A stretch of DNA of 64,000 nt from Saccharopolyspora shandongensis (GTDB lineage: Bacteria; Actinomycetota; Actinomycetes; Mycobacteriales; Pseudonocardiaceae), in contig NZ_FNOK01000048.1 of NCBI RefSeq assembly GCF_900106995.1, forward strand, positions 1 to 64,000, in the 5' to 3' direction. The notes under the pieces were generated by a model, which saw nothing but the letters and a program-made list of their open reading frames with translations, had not been told where the DNA came from and did no database searches. Made by a program: the position numbers and the translations under genes. Numbering within the stretch: position 1 is the first letter of the stretch; every line of letters begins with the position of its first letter. Of this stretch, positions 54,142 to 62,515 are shown piece after piece.

Positions 54142-54639
54142 GTGACGAAAGGGCCGGAATTGGCGCGTATCGGAATCACCGGGCATTCGAACCTCACCGC
54201 CGCGAGCGCTCCCCTCGTCCGGGAGGCCCTGGTGACTCAGTTGTCCCTCCACCATGACAGGCTCATCGGGGTCACCTGTCTCGCCCGCGGCGCCGATCAG
54301 ATCTTCGCCCGCGCGGTGCTCGACGTGGGCGGCTCGTTCGAAGTCGTGCTCCCCGCCGCCGATTACCGCGACCGCAAGGTGAAGCCGGACAACGCCGCCG
54401 CGTTCGACGAGCTGATCGGCAAGGCGTCGCAGGTTCGCACCATGCCTTTCGAGGAATCCAACCGCGACGCCTACATGGCTGCCAGCGAACACGTCCTCAG
54501 TAGTGTCGACGCGATGCTCGCCGTCTGGGACGGGCGCCCGTCAGGCGGTCGCGGCGGCACGGGTGATGTCGTGCAAGCCGCGCGCGAACGCGGAATCCCG
54601 GTCACCGTTGTGTGGCCAGAGGGCGCGGAGCGCGAATGA
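54142..54639 (+). CDS. SLOG-like Rossmann-fold protein
   Basis: 165 residues. The N-terminal strand and loop GITGHSNLT, LIGVTCLARGADQIFARAVL in the middle and GGRGGTGDVVQAARERGIP near the end resemble the SLOG/LOG superfamily that binds nucleotides or nucleotide-derived signals. The GGRGGTGD stretch corresponds to the phosphate-binding loop. GTG 54142 begins 6 bases after the XRE stop, so both are in one operon. SLOG proteins often occur in nucleotide-signalling conflict systems, but no effector is obvious here. Confidence 0.7.
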   Translation: MTKGPELARIGITGHSNLTAASAPLVREALVTQLSLHHDRLIGVTCLARGADQIFARAVLDVGGSFEVVLPAADYRDRKVKPDNAAAFDELIGKASQVRTMPFEESNRDAYMAASEHVLSSVDAMLAVWDGRPSGGRGGTGDVVQAARERGIPVTVVWPEGAERE

Positions 54640-54726
54640 ACGTGACGTCGCCCCTGACGGCTTATGCCGCGGTCGTTGGTGCAGCCGGCGCACACCTCCC
54701 CGCTGTCGTCAGGGGATGGTGGTCAG

Positions 54727-54842
54727 GCCTGGTCAAAGGAGCAGATGGCGAGCTACAAGTACCCGAGGCTGATCGAGTTCGTGGAAGCCCTCCCGATGAC
54801 GGCAACGGGCAAGATCCTCAAACGGGAACTGGGCCGGACCCG
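54727..54842 (+). repeat. 116-bp direct repeat, copy 2
   Basis: Identical to 51257-51372. It encodes the last 38 codons of the acyl-CoA ligase without the rest of the gene; a 60-codon open frame from 54664 is only an accidental extension. It bounds the inserted segment on the right and is followed by TGA. Confidence 0.95.
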
Positions 54843-54935
54843 CTGAGCGCCACCACGCATGGTGGCCAGGTCGTTGCTCAGAGGTCGTTTCAGAATGGCT
54901 CAGCCCGGCTCGTCCGAAGGCGCCCGGTGCCCGAC

Positions 54936-54971
54936 GCGGAGCGGCGATTTCGCGCGAAATCGCCGCTCCGC
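54936..54971. repeat. 36-bp perfect palindrome, dispersed element copy 2
   Basis: GCGGAGCGGCGATTTCGC (54936-54953) is followed directly by its exact reverse complement (54954-54971). The inner 22 bp plus GGAGC equal the element at 38905-38931. It lies just past copy 2 of the 116-bp repeat and 70 bases beyond the racemase stop, so it may terminate that operon. Confidence 0.92.
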
Positions 54972-55038
54972 CTGCTGCGAGACTCCCCTCCGGGAGGTGG
55001 AACGGCGGTTCATAATCCACTGTGGATGGTGCTGTTGC

Positions 55039-56061
55039 TCAGCCCTTTCCCGTCGTGGGTAGCAGGAAACCTCGGGCGAGGTCGTCGTTCGGGTCCACCA
55101 CGAGGGTGTTGTACCCGGTCAGGTAGGCCGTGCCCGCCACTTCGGGGATGATCGCCGGTCGGCCCTGCACCGAGGTGGTGCCCGCGATCCTGCCGGTGAA
55201 GGTCGTGTCGATGATGCTGCGGTTCACGAGTTCTCCGTTGGCGTCGAGCTCGTCGCGCGCAGCCAGGACGGCGAGGCGGGCGCAGGTGCCGCTACCGCAG
55301 GGCGAACGGTCGACCTGGCCGTCCGCGAAGACGGTCACGTTGCGCTCTTCGATGCGGCCCTGCGCGCTGGAGAGGCGGTCGTAGAAGATCACGCCGTACA
55401 GGCCGTTGATCCGCTCGTCACCGGCGTTGGTCAGGTCGTGGCGAGCGAGGACTTCCGCCTTGATCTCGGCGCTCAGCTCGATGAGCCGGGGCAGGTCCGA
55501 GGGGGACACGGCCATTCCGAGCCGGTCTGCCTCGACCACGGCGTAGAAGGCGCCCCCGTAGGCGATGTCGGCTCGGACGGTTCCGCTGGACGTGGGCACT
55601 TCCACGTCCAGCGCGTGGGTGTAGGAGGCGATGTTGACGAAGCGCACGGACGGGTGGCCGCCCTCGTCTCGGAGATGGCAGGTCACGCGCCCGGAAGGTA
55701 CGTCGAGGACGATTTTGTCGCCGTCGCGAGGGGTGACGTACCCCGTGGTGCAGGCCCAGACGGCGGCCGCGATGGAACCGTGTCCGCAGGCGGTGCTGAA
55801 GCCGTCGCGGTGGAAGAAGATCAGGCCGAGGTCGGCGCCGTCGTCGTCGGGTTCGGTGACGAAGCAGCCGTACATGTCGGCGTGGCCGCGCGGTTCGAGG
55901 GTGAGCATCGCGCGCGTGTCGTCGAGGCGAACCATCGCGTCGTCCCGCTTGTCGAGGATGGTCGAGCCGCGAGGGGGCTGGACGCCGCCCAGCACGATCC
56001 GGAACGGCTCACCGGCGGTGTGGTAGTCCACGGTGCTGATCATCTTCGGCAACCCGGTCAC
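55039..56061 (-). CDS. Proline racemase / 4-hydroxyproline 2-epimerase
   Basis: 340 residues of the proline racemase superfamily. Both catalytic cysteines are present: Cys92 in STACGHGS and Cys255 in DRSPCGSGTC, so it is a two-base racemase or epimerase rather than the dehydratase type with Thr. STVDYHTAGEPFRIV is the conserved N-terminus. GTG 56061 has AAGGAG seven bases upstream; ATG 56043 is less likely. It is the last gene of an operon with an Xaa-Pro aminopeptidase, which supports a role in using proline or trans-4-hydroxyproline released from peptides. Confidence 0.93.
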   Translation of the reverse strand: MTGLPKMISTVDYHTAGEPFRIVLGGVQPPRGSTILDKRDDAMVRLDDTRAMLTLEPRGHADMYGCFVTEPDDDGADLGLIFFHRDGFSTACGHGSIAAAVWACTTGYVTPRDGDKIVLDVPSGRVTCHLRDEGGHPSVRFVNIASYTHALDVEVPTSSGTVRADIAYGGAFYAVVEADRLGMAVSPSDLPRLIELSAEIKAEVLARHDLTNAGDERINGLYGVIFYDRLSSAQGRIEERNVTVFADGQVDRSPCGSGTCARLAVLAARDELDANGELVNRSIIDTTFTGRIAGTTSVQGRPAIIPEVAGTAYLTGYNTLVVDPNDDLARGFLLPTTGKG

Positions 56062-56107
56062 AGGTATCTCCTTCCGAAGTGGACGTCGCTGCTGGTTACC
56101 GGCCAGG

Positions 56108-57910
56108 TCAGGGGAGTGCCGCCGGCCGCAGCGGCCGCGTCATCTCGTGCAGCCACGAGGAGACCTCCGGTGGCAGCAGGTTCCGGAGTTCGTTCTCGAC
56201 CACCTCGTGGTACTCGTCGATCCAGCGGATCTCCTCGTCGGAGAGGGCGTCGAGATCGATCAGCCGCCGGTCGACGGGGGCGAGCGAGATGACCTCGAAC
56301 CCGCACATCGGGAGCTCGCCCCCCGGCGGTACGGCCGGTTCCCCGATGAGGAAGGTGTTCTCCACCCGCACGCCGAACTCGTCGGGGCGGTAGTAACCGG
56401 GTTCGTGCTCGATGATCATTCCGGGCAGCAGCGGAACCTCGTTCCCCCGTTTCCAGTGCATGTACATCGGGCCCTCGTGCACCTTCAGGAAGGATCCGAT
56501 GAGGTGTGCCGTGCCGGGGCCGTAGTCGAGGCCGTGCCGCCAGAAGTACTGGCGGGCCACCGCGTCGATGTGCATGGCGCCGATTCCGGGCGGGAAGCGC
56601 AGCACGGCGTGCGCGATGTGGGCCTTGAGGGCGAGGGTGTGCGCCCGGACGTGCTCCGGGCGAGGCGCGCCGATCGGCACCGTGCGGGTGATATCGGTAG
56701 TTCCGTCGTGGAACTGGGCGCCCGCGTCGATCAGGAACACCTCGCCCGGTTCCAGCGGGACGTTGCTCTCGCTGGTCGGTGCGTAGTGCGGGTACGACGA
56801 GTGCGCCCCGACGCAGGCCGCCACCGGAAAGCCCAGCCCCCAGTAGCGTTCGTCGGCCTCGTGCAGCTCGCGATACCGCCGGGCGACGGCGAGTTCGTCC
56901 ACGCTCCCGGTCGGGCCGTGGGTGTCGATCCAGTGCAGCAGCTGGACCAGGATCGCACCGTCGCGCCGGTGCACGTCGCGCGCGCCGGCGATCTCCTGCT
57001 CGTTCTTCACCGCCTTGGCCAGGTGGCACGGATCGCTGCCGTGCACGACCTGCACACCGGCGTCGTGCAGCTGGGTTTCGATCGCGACCGGGGTGGTCGC
57101 CGGATCCACCAGCACCCGGGAGCCCGCCAAGGCCTTGAGGCGATCGGCGAACATCGCCGGTGGGTGGATCCGGATGTCGTCGCCGAGTTGCTCGCGCGTT
57201 CGGTCGTCCACCGACTCCGGTGCCACGAACAGGTCCACGCTTGCGTCGGCGTGCAGCAAGGCCCGGCCGGGCGGGGCCGGGAGGTAGGGCAGGCCACCAC
57301 CGCGGATGTTCACCAGCCACGCCGTGTTGTCGCAGGTCGCGATCACCGCCGCCGAGCATCCGCCGCCGAGTTCCCCGGCGAGCCGAGTCCGCTTCGAGGC
57401 GGAGCTTTCGCCGGCCAGGCGAACCGGATGCACGTGGGCGGGCAGCACCTCGATGGCCGGCCGGTCCTGCCAGATCCCGTCGACCAGGTTCTCCGGCACC
57501 GCAACGATTTCGAAGGACGCTGATCGGCTCAACGCGTGCAGCACGGCGAGCGAGGCGATGGAGTGCAAGGCGGGATCGAACCCGATCGCGCCGCCGGCGG
57601 CATGCCGAGCGACGTAGTCCTGCCACGGGAGATCGACCAGGTCGTGGACCTCGAAGAGGTCCTGGGCGCACTGCTGGGCCACTTGCCTGGTGTAGCGGGC
57701 GTCGGTGAGCACCGCCGCTCGATCTCGCAGCACGACCGCGATGCCGGCCGAGCCGCTGAATCCGGTCAGCCATTCCAACCGGCAGTCGGCGGCCGGCGTC
57801 CACTCGTTGAGGTAGCCGTCTTCGTGCGGGATCAGGTAGCCCGTCAGATCGCGTCGAGACATCTCCGAACGCAGGCGGGCAACCCGGTCGCGGTGGTCGG
57901 CTTCACGCAA
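56108..57910 (-). CDS. Xaa-Pro aminopeptidase (M24B, large type)
   Basis: 600 residues, with two N-terminal creatinase-like domains (LTGYLIPHEDGYLNEWTPA, ECRLEWLTGFSGSAGI-like) and a C-terminal pita-bread domain. The dinuclear metal ligands are Asp in FLIDAGAQF and DGTTDITRTV, His in GTAHLIG, Glu in IIEHEPGYY and VRVENTFLI. The length and order match eukaryotic-type XPNPEP1. It starts at TTG 57910 with AGGAGGAG upstream and overlaps the transporter gene by 8 bases. It should release the N-terminal residue from Xaa-Pro peptides in the cytoplasm, feeding the racemase downstream. Confidence 0.93.
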   Translation of the reverse strand: MREADHRDRVARLRSEMSRRDLTGYLIPHEDGYLNEWTPAADCRLEWLTGFSGSAGIAVVLRDRAAVLTDARYTRQVAQQCAQDLFEVHDLVDLPWQDYVARHAAGGAIGFDPALHSIASLAVLHALSRSASFEIVAVPENLVDGIWQDRPAIEVLPAHVHPVRLAGESSASKRTRLAGELGGGCSAAVIATCDNTAWLVNIRGGGLPYLPAPPGRALLHADASVDLFVAPESVDDRTREQLGDDIRIHPPAMFADRLKALAGSRVLVDPATTPVAIETQLHDAGVQVVHGSDPCHLAKAVKNEQEIAGARDVHRRDGAILVQLLHWIDTHGPTGSVDELAVARRYRELHEADERYWGLGFPVAACVGAHSSYPHYAPTSESNVPLEPGEVFLIDAGAQFHDGTTDITRTVPIGAPRPEHVRAHTLALKAHIAHAVLRFPPGIGAMHIDAVARQYFWRHGLDYGPGTAHLIGSFLKVHEGPMYMHWKRGNEVPLLPGMIIEHEPGYYRPDEFGVRVENTFLIGEPAVPPGGELPMCGFEVISLAPVDRRLIDLDALSDEEIRWIDEYHEVVENELRNLLPPEVSSWLHEMTRPLRPAALP

Positions 57911-59312
57911 GATGATCTCCTCCTGTCGTGCGGTGCAGCCCGGGTCGGCCGTTCGGCTCGCGGGAGGAGTCGTTCCCGCGTCCGAGCGCCGACCGCGACG
58001 GCTCTGCCGTGCCGGTGCCCAAGTGGAAGTCCTTCGTCTCCGGCATGCCGAAGAAGAGGACCGGCAGTGCTACCACTGCGATCGAGGTCGCGTAGACCGC
58101 CGGCATGATGCTGTTCCCGGTAGCGGTCACCAACAGCTCGCCCACCAGGGGAGCGGTGCCGGCGAAGAGCGCGTAGGCGAGGTTGTACGGCAACGCGACG
58201 CCGGTGAAGCGTGCGTCGGTCGGCAGCATCTCCATCGCTATGAGCATGGCGCCGGACGTGGTGAGGATGATCGGCACCGACAGCAACGACATCCCGAGGA
58301 ATCCGGTCCACACCGTCCCAGTGGTGATCAGCAGGAAAGCCGGTACGGCGAGCACCACGCCGGAGGCGCTGCCGATGATCACCAGCCGCCGTCGAGGTGC
58401 CCGACCGCTGTCGATCAGGCGCGCGAGCACCAAGAACAGGCAGATCTGGAAGACCACGACGGCGGCCTGCAGGACCAGCGCCGTCGTCGATTCGAATCCG
58501 ACCACCTTGGTCAGGTAGGTCGGCATGTAACCTGTGATCAGGTAGGTGAGCACGCCGACGTACGCGTAGTAGGCGAACAGCACCACCATCTGGCGGGCGT
58601 GCTGGCGCACGACGTCCTTCAACGGTCGGATCCTGGCTGCCCCGTCCGCCTTGAGCTCCCGGTACACCGGTGTCTCGTCCAGCCGCAACCGCAGGTACAG
58701 GCCGAAGCCTGCCAGCAGACCGACGGCCACGAAGGTCCAGCGCCACCCGCCGCTGCTGTAGGCCTCCGGAGAGGCGAACCTGAACAGCAGGATGACCAGG
58801 ATTCCGGCCAGCGTGCCGGCCAGGGAGAAGCTGTGCACGAATGTCGTCCACAGCGCTCGTCGGCCCGGTGGCGCGTGCTCGAGGGTGAACGTCGCCGCCC
58901 CGGTGTACTCGCCGCCGGCGGAGAATCCTTGCGCGAGTCGGCAAACCAGGAGCAAGATCGGAGCACCGATCCCGGCCGTCTCGTAGCCAGGCAGCAGCCC
59001 GATCGCAACGGTCGCCAGTCCCATCATGACGATCGATGCCGACAGCGCGGCACGTCGGCCGAGCCGGTCTCCGATGCGGCTGAAGACGATACCGCCGGCG
59101 GGCCGGGCGACGAACGCGACGCCGTAGATCGCGAACGTGCCGAGCAGCGCCACGGCGCCGCTGTCCGCGGGGAAGAAGGTCTGCGCGATCACCGTTGCGG
59201 AGAAGCCGTAGAGCGAGAAGTCCAGCCATTCCACGAAGTTCCCGCTGGCGCATGCGGCCAGAATCCGCTTCCCGGAGCGGCGCGGCGGTCTTGCGGCTGT
59301 TGAAGGGTCCAT
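57903..59312 (-). CDS. MHS-family transporter (ProP/ShiA-like)
   Basis: 469 residues and 12 membrane segments. SGNFVEWLDFSLYGFSATVI, RPAGGIVFSRIGDRLGRRAA and RLAQGFSAGGEYTGAATF are the metabolite:H+ symporter hallmarks. ATG 59312 is chosen with TTGGAG at proper distance; TTG 59324 would add four residues. In the operon with prolidase-type genes it most likely takes up proline, betaine-like compounds or short Pro-containing substrates. Confidence 0.92.
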   Translation of the reverse strand: MDPSTAARPPRRSGKRILAACASGNFVEWLDFSLYGFSATVIAQTFFPADSGAVALLGTFAIYGVAFVARPAGGIVFSRIGDRLGRRAALSASIVMMGLATVAIGLLPGYETAGIGAPILLLVCRLAQGFSAGGEYTGAATFTLEHAPPGRRALWTTFVHSFSLAGTLAGILVILLFRFASPEAYSSGGWRWTFVAVGLLAGFGLYLRLRLDETPVYRELKADGAARIRPLKDVVRQHARQMVVLFAYYAYVGVLTYLITGYMPTYLTKVVGFESTTALVLQAAVVVFQICLFLVLARLIDSGRAPRRRLVIIGSASGVVLAVPAFLLITTGTVWTGFLGMSLLSVPIILTTSGAMLIAMEMLPTDARFTGVALPYNLAYALFAGTAPLVGELLVTATGNSIMPAVYATSIAVVALPVLFFGMPETKDFHLGTGTAEPSRSALGRGNDSSREPNGRPGLHRTTGGDHLA

Positions 59313-59483
59313 GGCTTGCTCCAAGCGGTCGTTGAAGCGGTTGCTGCGGGCACACCTGGTCGCGGGCGAGTGCTACCGCGACCGACGAGGCACGAGCGCA
59401 AGCAGGTGTTCGCGCTCGGGCGGTGGGATCGGGCCGCGCATCCAGCAGGCCCGGCTGGAGAGACGGGTGCCCTCGCCGGGAGG

Positions 59484-60695
59484 TCATGCGCTGCCCAGCG
59501 GTGCGCCTCCCTTCACGACCAGCCGCGGCCGCTGCTGGTCCCAGAGTGCGGCGGGGTCGGCGAACGGATCCCCGTCCAACAGCAGGAGATCTGCCCGGGC
59601 ACCGACCGCGATCCGGCCCAGATCGGCGCGCCGGATGAGCGCGGCGTTGACCGAAGTAGCGGATCGGAGGCAGGCGAGCACTCCGGCGACCTCGATCTGC
59701 AGGCGCAGACCCAGCAATTGCTCGTCCTCCAGGGCACCCATCAGGTCGGAACCGAAGCCGACCGGAACTCCGGCGGCGAGCGCACGCTCGATCGCCAGGC
59801 CGCCGGCTTCGAGCACCATCCGGTTCTTCGCCACGGCGACCTCGGCGATGCCGACCTCTGCACCGCGACGAGCCATCGCGTCGTAGGCGATCAGCGTCGG
59901 CACCAGGAAGGCCCCGTGCTCGGCCATCAGCGATGCGGTCGGCTCGTCGAGCAGGTTGCCGTGCTCGACCGAGCGCACACCGTTGACCACGGAATGCCGG
60001 ACGGCCTCGGACGAGTAGGCGTGTGCCGCGACGTAACTGCCCCGCCGGGCCGCCTCATCGGCCACTGCCGCGATCTCCTCGGCGGAGTACTGCGCGGGCA
60101 GCAGCGGATCAGCGGGGGAGACCACGCCACCTGAGGTCATCATCTTGATGGCGTGGGCGCCTTGCCGGAACCGTTGTCGAACGGCAGCGCGCAGCGGCGT
60201 CACACCGTCGACGACCTCGCTCATGTGTCCACCGTGGATGCAGATGTCGAGTTCGGCCGGTCGGCAGTCGCCATGACCGCCGGTTTGGCTCAGCGCGGGC
60301 CCGGTGTAGAGGTAGCGCGGCGCGGCGACGAACCCGGCGTCGATCGCCATGGCCAGCCCGATGTCGCCACCGGCGACGTCGCGAACCGTGGTGAATCCGC
60401 GCCGCAGCGCCGCCTCCAGCCTGCGCGCTCCGGCCAGCGCGAGGAAGCTCAGCGGACCGCTTTCGAACTCCAGGTTGTTCAGGGATACGCCGTAGGCGTG
60501 GAAGTGCGCATCGATCAGGCCCGGTACCACCGTCGAGCCCTTGGCGTCGATGACCCGGTCGGCCCGGCTCACCCGCGGCCCGATCTCCGCGATGGCACCG
60601 TCGGCGACCCGGATCGAACCTTCGACCAGGTCGGCGGACCAGCCATCGAAGATGACGGCGTTCTCGAGCGTCAGGTCCCGTGCTGAGCTGGGCAT
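59484..60695 (-). CDS. Metal-dependent amidohydrolase, Xaa-Pro dipeptidase-like
   Basis: 403 residues. The metal-binding set is HFHAYG in LIDAHFHAYG, the carboxylated Lys in AIKMMTSGGV, His in YVAAHAYSSEAV, His in VEHGNLL and Asp in GFGSDLMG. It belongs to the imidazolonepropionase-like/prolidase branch of the amidohydrolase superfamily, whose members hydrolyse Xaa-Pro or Xaa-Arg dipeptides. ATG 60695 has GGGGAG upstream. First gene of the four-gene operon, 171 bases before the transporter. Specificity is inferred from the operon context. Confidence 0.88.
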   Translation of the reverse strand: MPSSARDLTLENAVIFDGWSADLVEGSIRVADGAIAEIGPRVSRADRVIDAKGSTVVPGLIDAHFHAYGVSLNNLEFESGPLSFLALAGARRLEAALRRGFTTVRDVAGGDIGLAMAIDAGFVAAPRYLYTGPALSQTGGHGDCRPAELDICIHGGHMSEVVDGVTPLRAAVRQRFRQGAHAIKMMTSGGVVSPADPLLPAQYSAEEIAAVADEAARRGSYVAAHAYSSEAVRHSVVNGVRSVEHGNLLDEPTASLMAEHGAFLVPTLIAYDAMARRGAEVGIAEVAVAKNRMVLEAGGLAIERALAAGVPVGFGSDLMGALEDEQLLGLRLQIEVAGVLACLRSATSVNAALIRRADLGRIAVGARADLLLLDGDPFADPAALWDQQRPRLVVKGGAPLGSA

Positions 60696-61143
60696 CGAGT
60701 CTCCCCTGCTGATCTACCCCGTAATCCATCGACTGAGGCCGCGCCGGTGCGGCGAGGCGGTCGTGCGGCGAATCGCCGAGCGATCTGGCGCGGCCGGGAC
60801 GACGGGAATCGCGCCGAGCGCGAAGGATCCGGTTCGGCGCCGAACCTCGATCGTTCGGTAAAGTGAACGATCTCACGTTAGGGTGCGGCCTTCCGGATGT
60901 CAATCGACGGGGCGGGACGGTCTCGATGGGGTTTGCGTCTTGTCTTTTCGTTCTTGGAGATTCAACAGGTCCTGGTCGCCGTGTCAAGGTGGTCGCGGGT
61001 GCGCCCGGACCGGGGTCGGTCGTTCGTTCTAATGGACGGAACACGGGGTGGGATGCGCGTCGACGCCGGGCGCCGTCCGTGCTGGCGGTGCTCGCACCGC
61101 TCCCGGCTCTTACCGGGCATCGAGCACAAGGGCGGTTGCTCGA
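60696..61143. other. Gap of 448 bases with promoter signals only
   Basis: No supported gene. It contains the operator-like repeats listed separately and an AT-richer stretch at about 60855-60960 that should hold the promoter of the amidohydrolase operon. Confidence 0.4.
60831..60872. promoter_or_regulatory. Two inverted repeats upstream of the amidohydrolase operon
   Basis: GGTTCGGCGCCGAACC (60831-60846) is a perfect 16-bp palindrome. GATCGTTC (60849-60856) and GAACGATC (60865-60872) are perfect 8-bp arms with an 8-base spacer overlapping GGTAAAGT. They lie 136-177 bases upstream of the operon start. Operators for an unlinked regulator are likely; no regulator gene is adjacent. Confidence 0.55.
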
Positions 61144-62460
61144 CTAGACCGCGGTCAGGTCGTTGTTCTTGGTTTCTCGGGTCGTCAGGAGGACCACGGC
61201 GCTGAGGGCGCCTAGCGCGATGATGAACCCTCCCACCGGGACTATCGAGTTGCCGGTGGACGCCGCCAGGGTCGCCAGGATGACCGGCGTGAATCCGCCG
61301 CCGAGCAGGGTTGCCAGCTGGTAGCCGAGGGAGGCGCCCGTGTAGCGGGTGCGGGTGCCGAACTGCTCGGAGATGTACGCCGCCATCGGTCCGTACATGG
61401 CGCCGTGGCAGAACGTGTACAGCGTGAAGGCGGCGGCCACGGCCGGGAAGTTCCCCGTCGCGAGCAGGCCGAGGATCGGGAACACCAGGACGATCATCGC
61501 CACGAGTCCGAAGAGCATCACCGGGCGCCGGCCGAACCGGTCGGACAGCCGGGCGTAGCCGAGGATGAAGAAGATGGCGAAGAACTGGCCGATCGCGAAG
61601 CCGAACAGGGCATCCGGCCGCGGCGTGCCGGTTTCGACGGCGTAGGTGATGCCGAAGGTGGTGAACGCGGTCTGCAGGGCGAATCCGGCCAAGCACGCGA
61701 ACGCTGCCACCAGCACGACCTTGGGCCGCCGCAGCACCTCGACGATCGGCGGGGCGCCCGGTTCGTTCCCGGTCTGCTCGGCCGCGGCCCGGAAGATCGG
61801 GCTCTCCGAGACCTTGGCGCGCACGAAGAGGCCGATCGCGAGCATGACGGCCGAGAGCAGGAACGGGATTCGCCAGCCCCACCGCATGAACTCGTCTTCG
61901 GGCAGCAGCGCGAACAGCGTCATCACGAGCGTGCCGAGCACGGCGCCGGTGGGGGCGCCGGCGTTGGTGAACGCGGCCAGGTAACCCCGGCGCCTCGGAT
62001 CGGCGTGTTCGAGCGCCATCAGCGCGGCCCCGCCCCATTCACCCCCGATCGCGACGCCCTGGAGCACCCGCAGGGCGACGAGGATGATCGCGCCCCACGG
62101 GCCGATGACCGACGCGGGCGGCACGAGGCCGATGAGGACCGATGCCACGCCCATGACGGTCATGGCCAGGACGAGCATCGCCTTGCGGCCCGCCCGGTCG
62201 CCGAAGTGTCCGAAGAGGACACCGCCGATGGGCCGGGCCAGGTAGCCGGCCGCGAACGTGCCGAGCGAGGCGATCGTGCCGGCGGCGGGCGGGAGGCCGG
62301 CGAAGAACACCGGCCCGAACACGAGCGAGGCCGCGGTGCCGTAGAGCAGGAAGTCGTAGTACTCGAGGGTGCTGCCGAGGTAGCTCGACAGCACGACCCG
62401 GCGCGCCTCCGTCGCGCGTTCGGGCGCCGAGAGCTGCTCGGCCGCAGCAGGGGAAGGCAT
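61144..62460 (-). CDS. MHS-family MFS transporter
   Basis: 438 residues, 12 membrane segments. GSTLEYYDFLLYGTAASLVF, RPIGGVLFGHFGDRAGRKAM and RVLQGVAIGGEWGGAALM are family hallmarks of the shikimate/citrate/alpha-ketoglutarate carrier group. ATG 62460 has AAGGAG upstream. It lies 55 bases after the acyl-CoA synthetase on the same strand, so the pair probably imports and activates one carboxylic acid. The acid is unknown. Confidence 0.93.
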   Translation of the reverse strand: MPSPAAAEQLSAPERATEARRVVLSSYLGSTLEYYDFLLYGTAASLVFGPVFFAGLPPAAGTIASLGTFAAGYLARPIGGVLFGHFGDRAGRKAMLVLAMTVMGVASVLIGLVPPASVIGPWGAIILVALRVLQGVAIGGEWGGAALMALEHADPRRRGYLAAFTNAGAPTGAVLGTLVMTLFALLPEDEFMRWGWRIPFLLSAVMLAIGLFVRAKVSESPIFRAAAEQTGNEPGAPPIVEVLRRPKVVLVAAFACLAGFALQTAFTTFGITYAVETGTPRPDALFGFAIGQFFAIFFILGYARLSDRFGRRPVMLFGLVAMIVLVFPILGLLATGNFPAVAAAFTLYTFCHGAMYGPMAAYISEQFGTRTRYTGASLGYQLATLLGGGFTPVILATLAASTGNSIVPVGGFIIALGALSAVVLLTTRETKNNDLTAV

Positions 62461-62515
62461 GGGGCTCCTTCGGTCAGGTGCCGTCGGTGACGGATCTCGG
62501 GTCGAGCGGGGGAGT

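Noticed and set aside
54664-54846. 60-codon ORF as a gene
   Set aside because: Only its last 38 codons have meaning, as the duplicated tail of the acyl-CoA ligase. The preceding codons are arbitrary.
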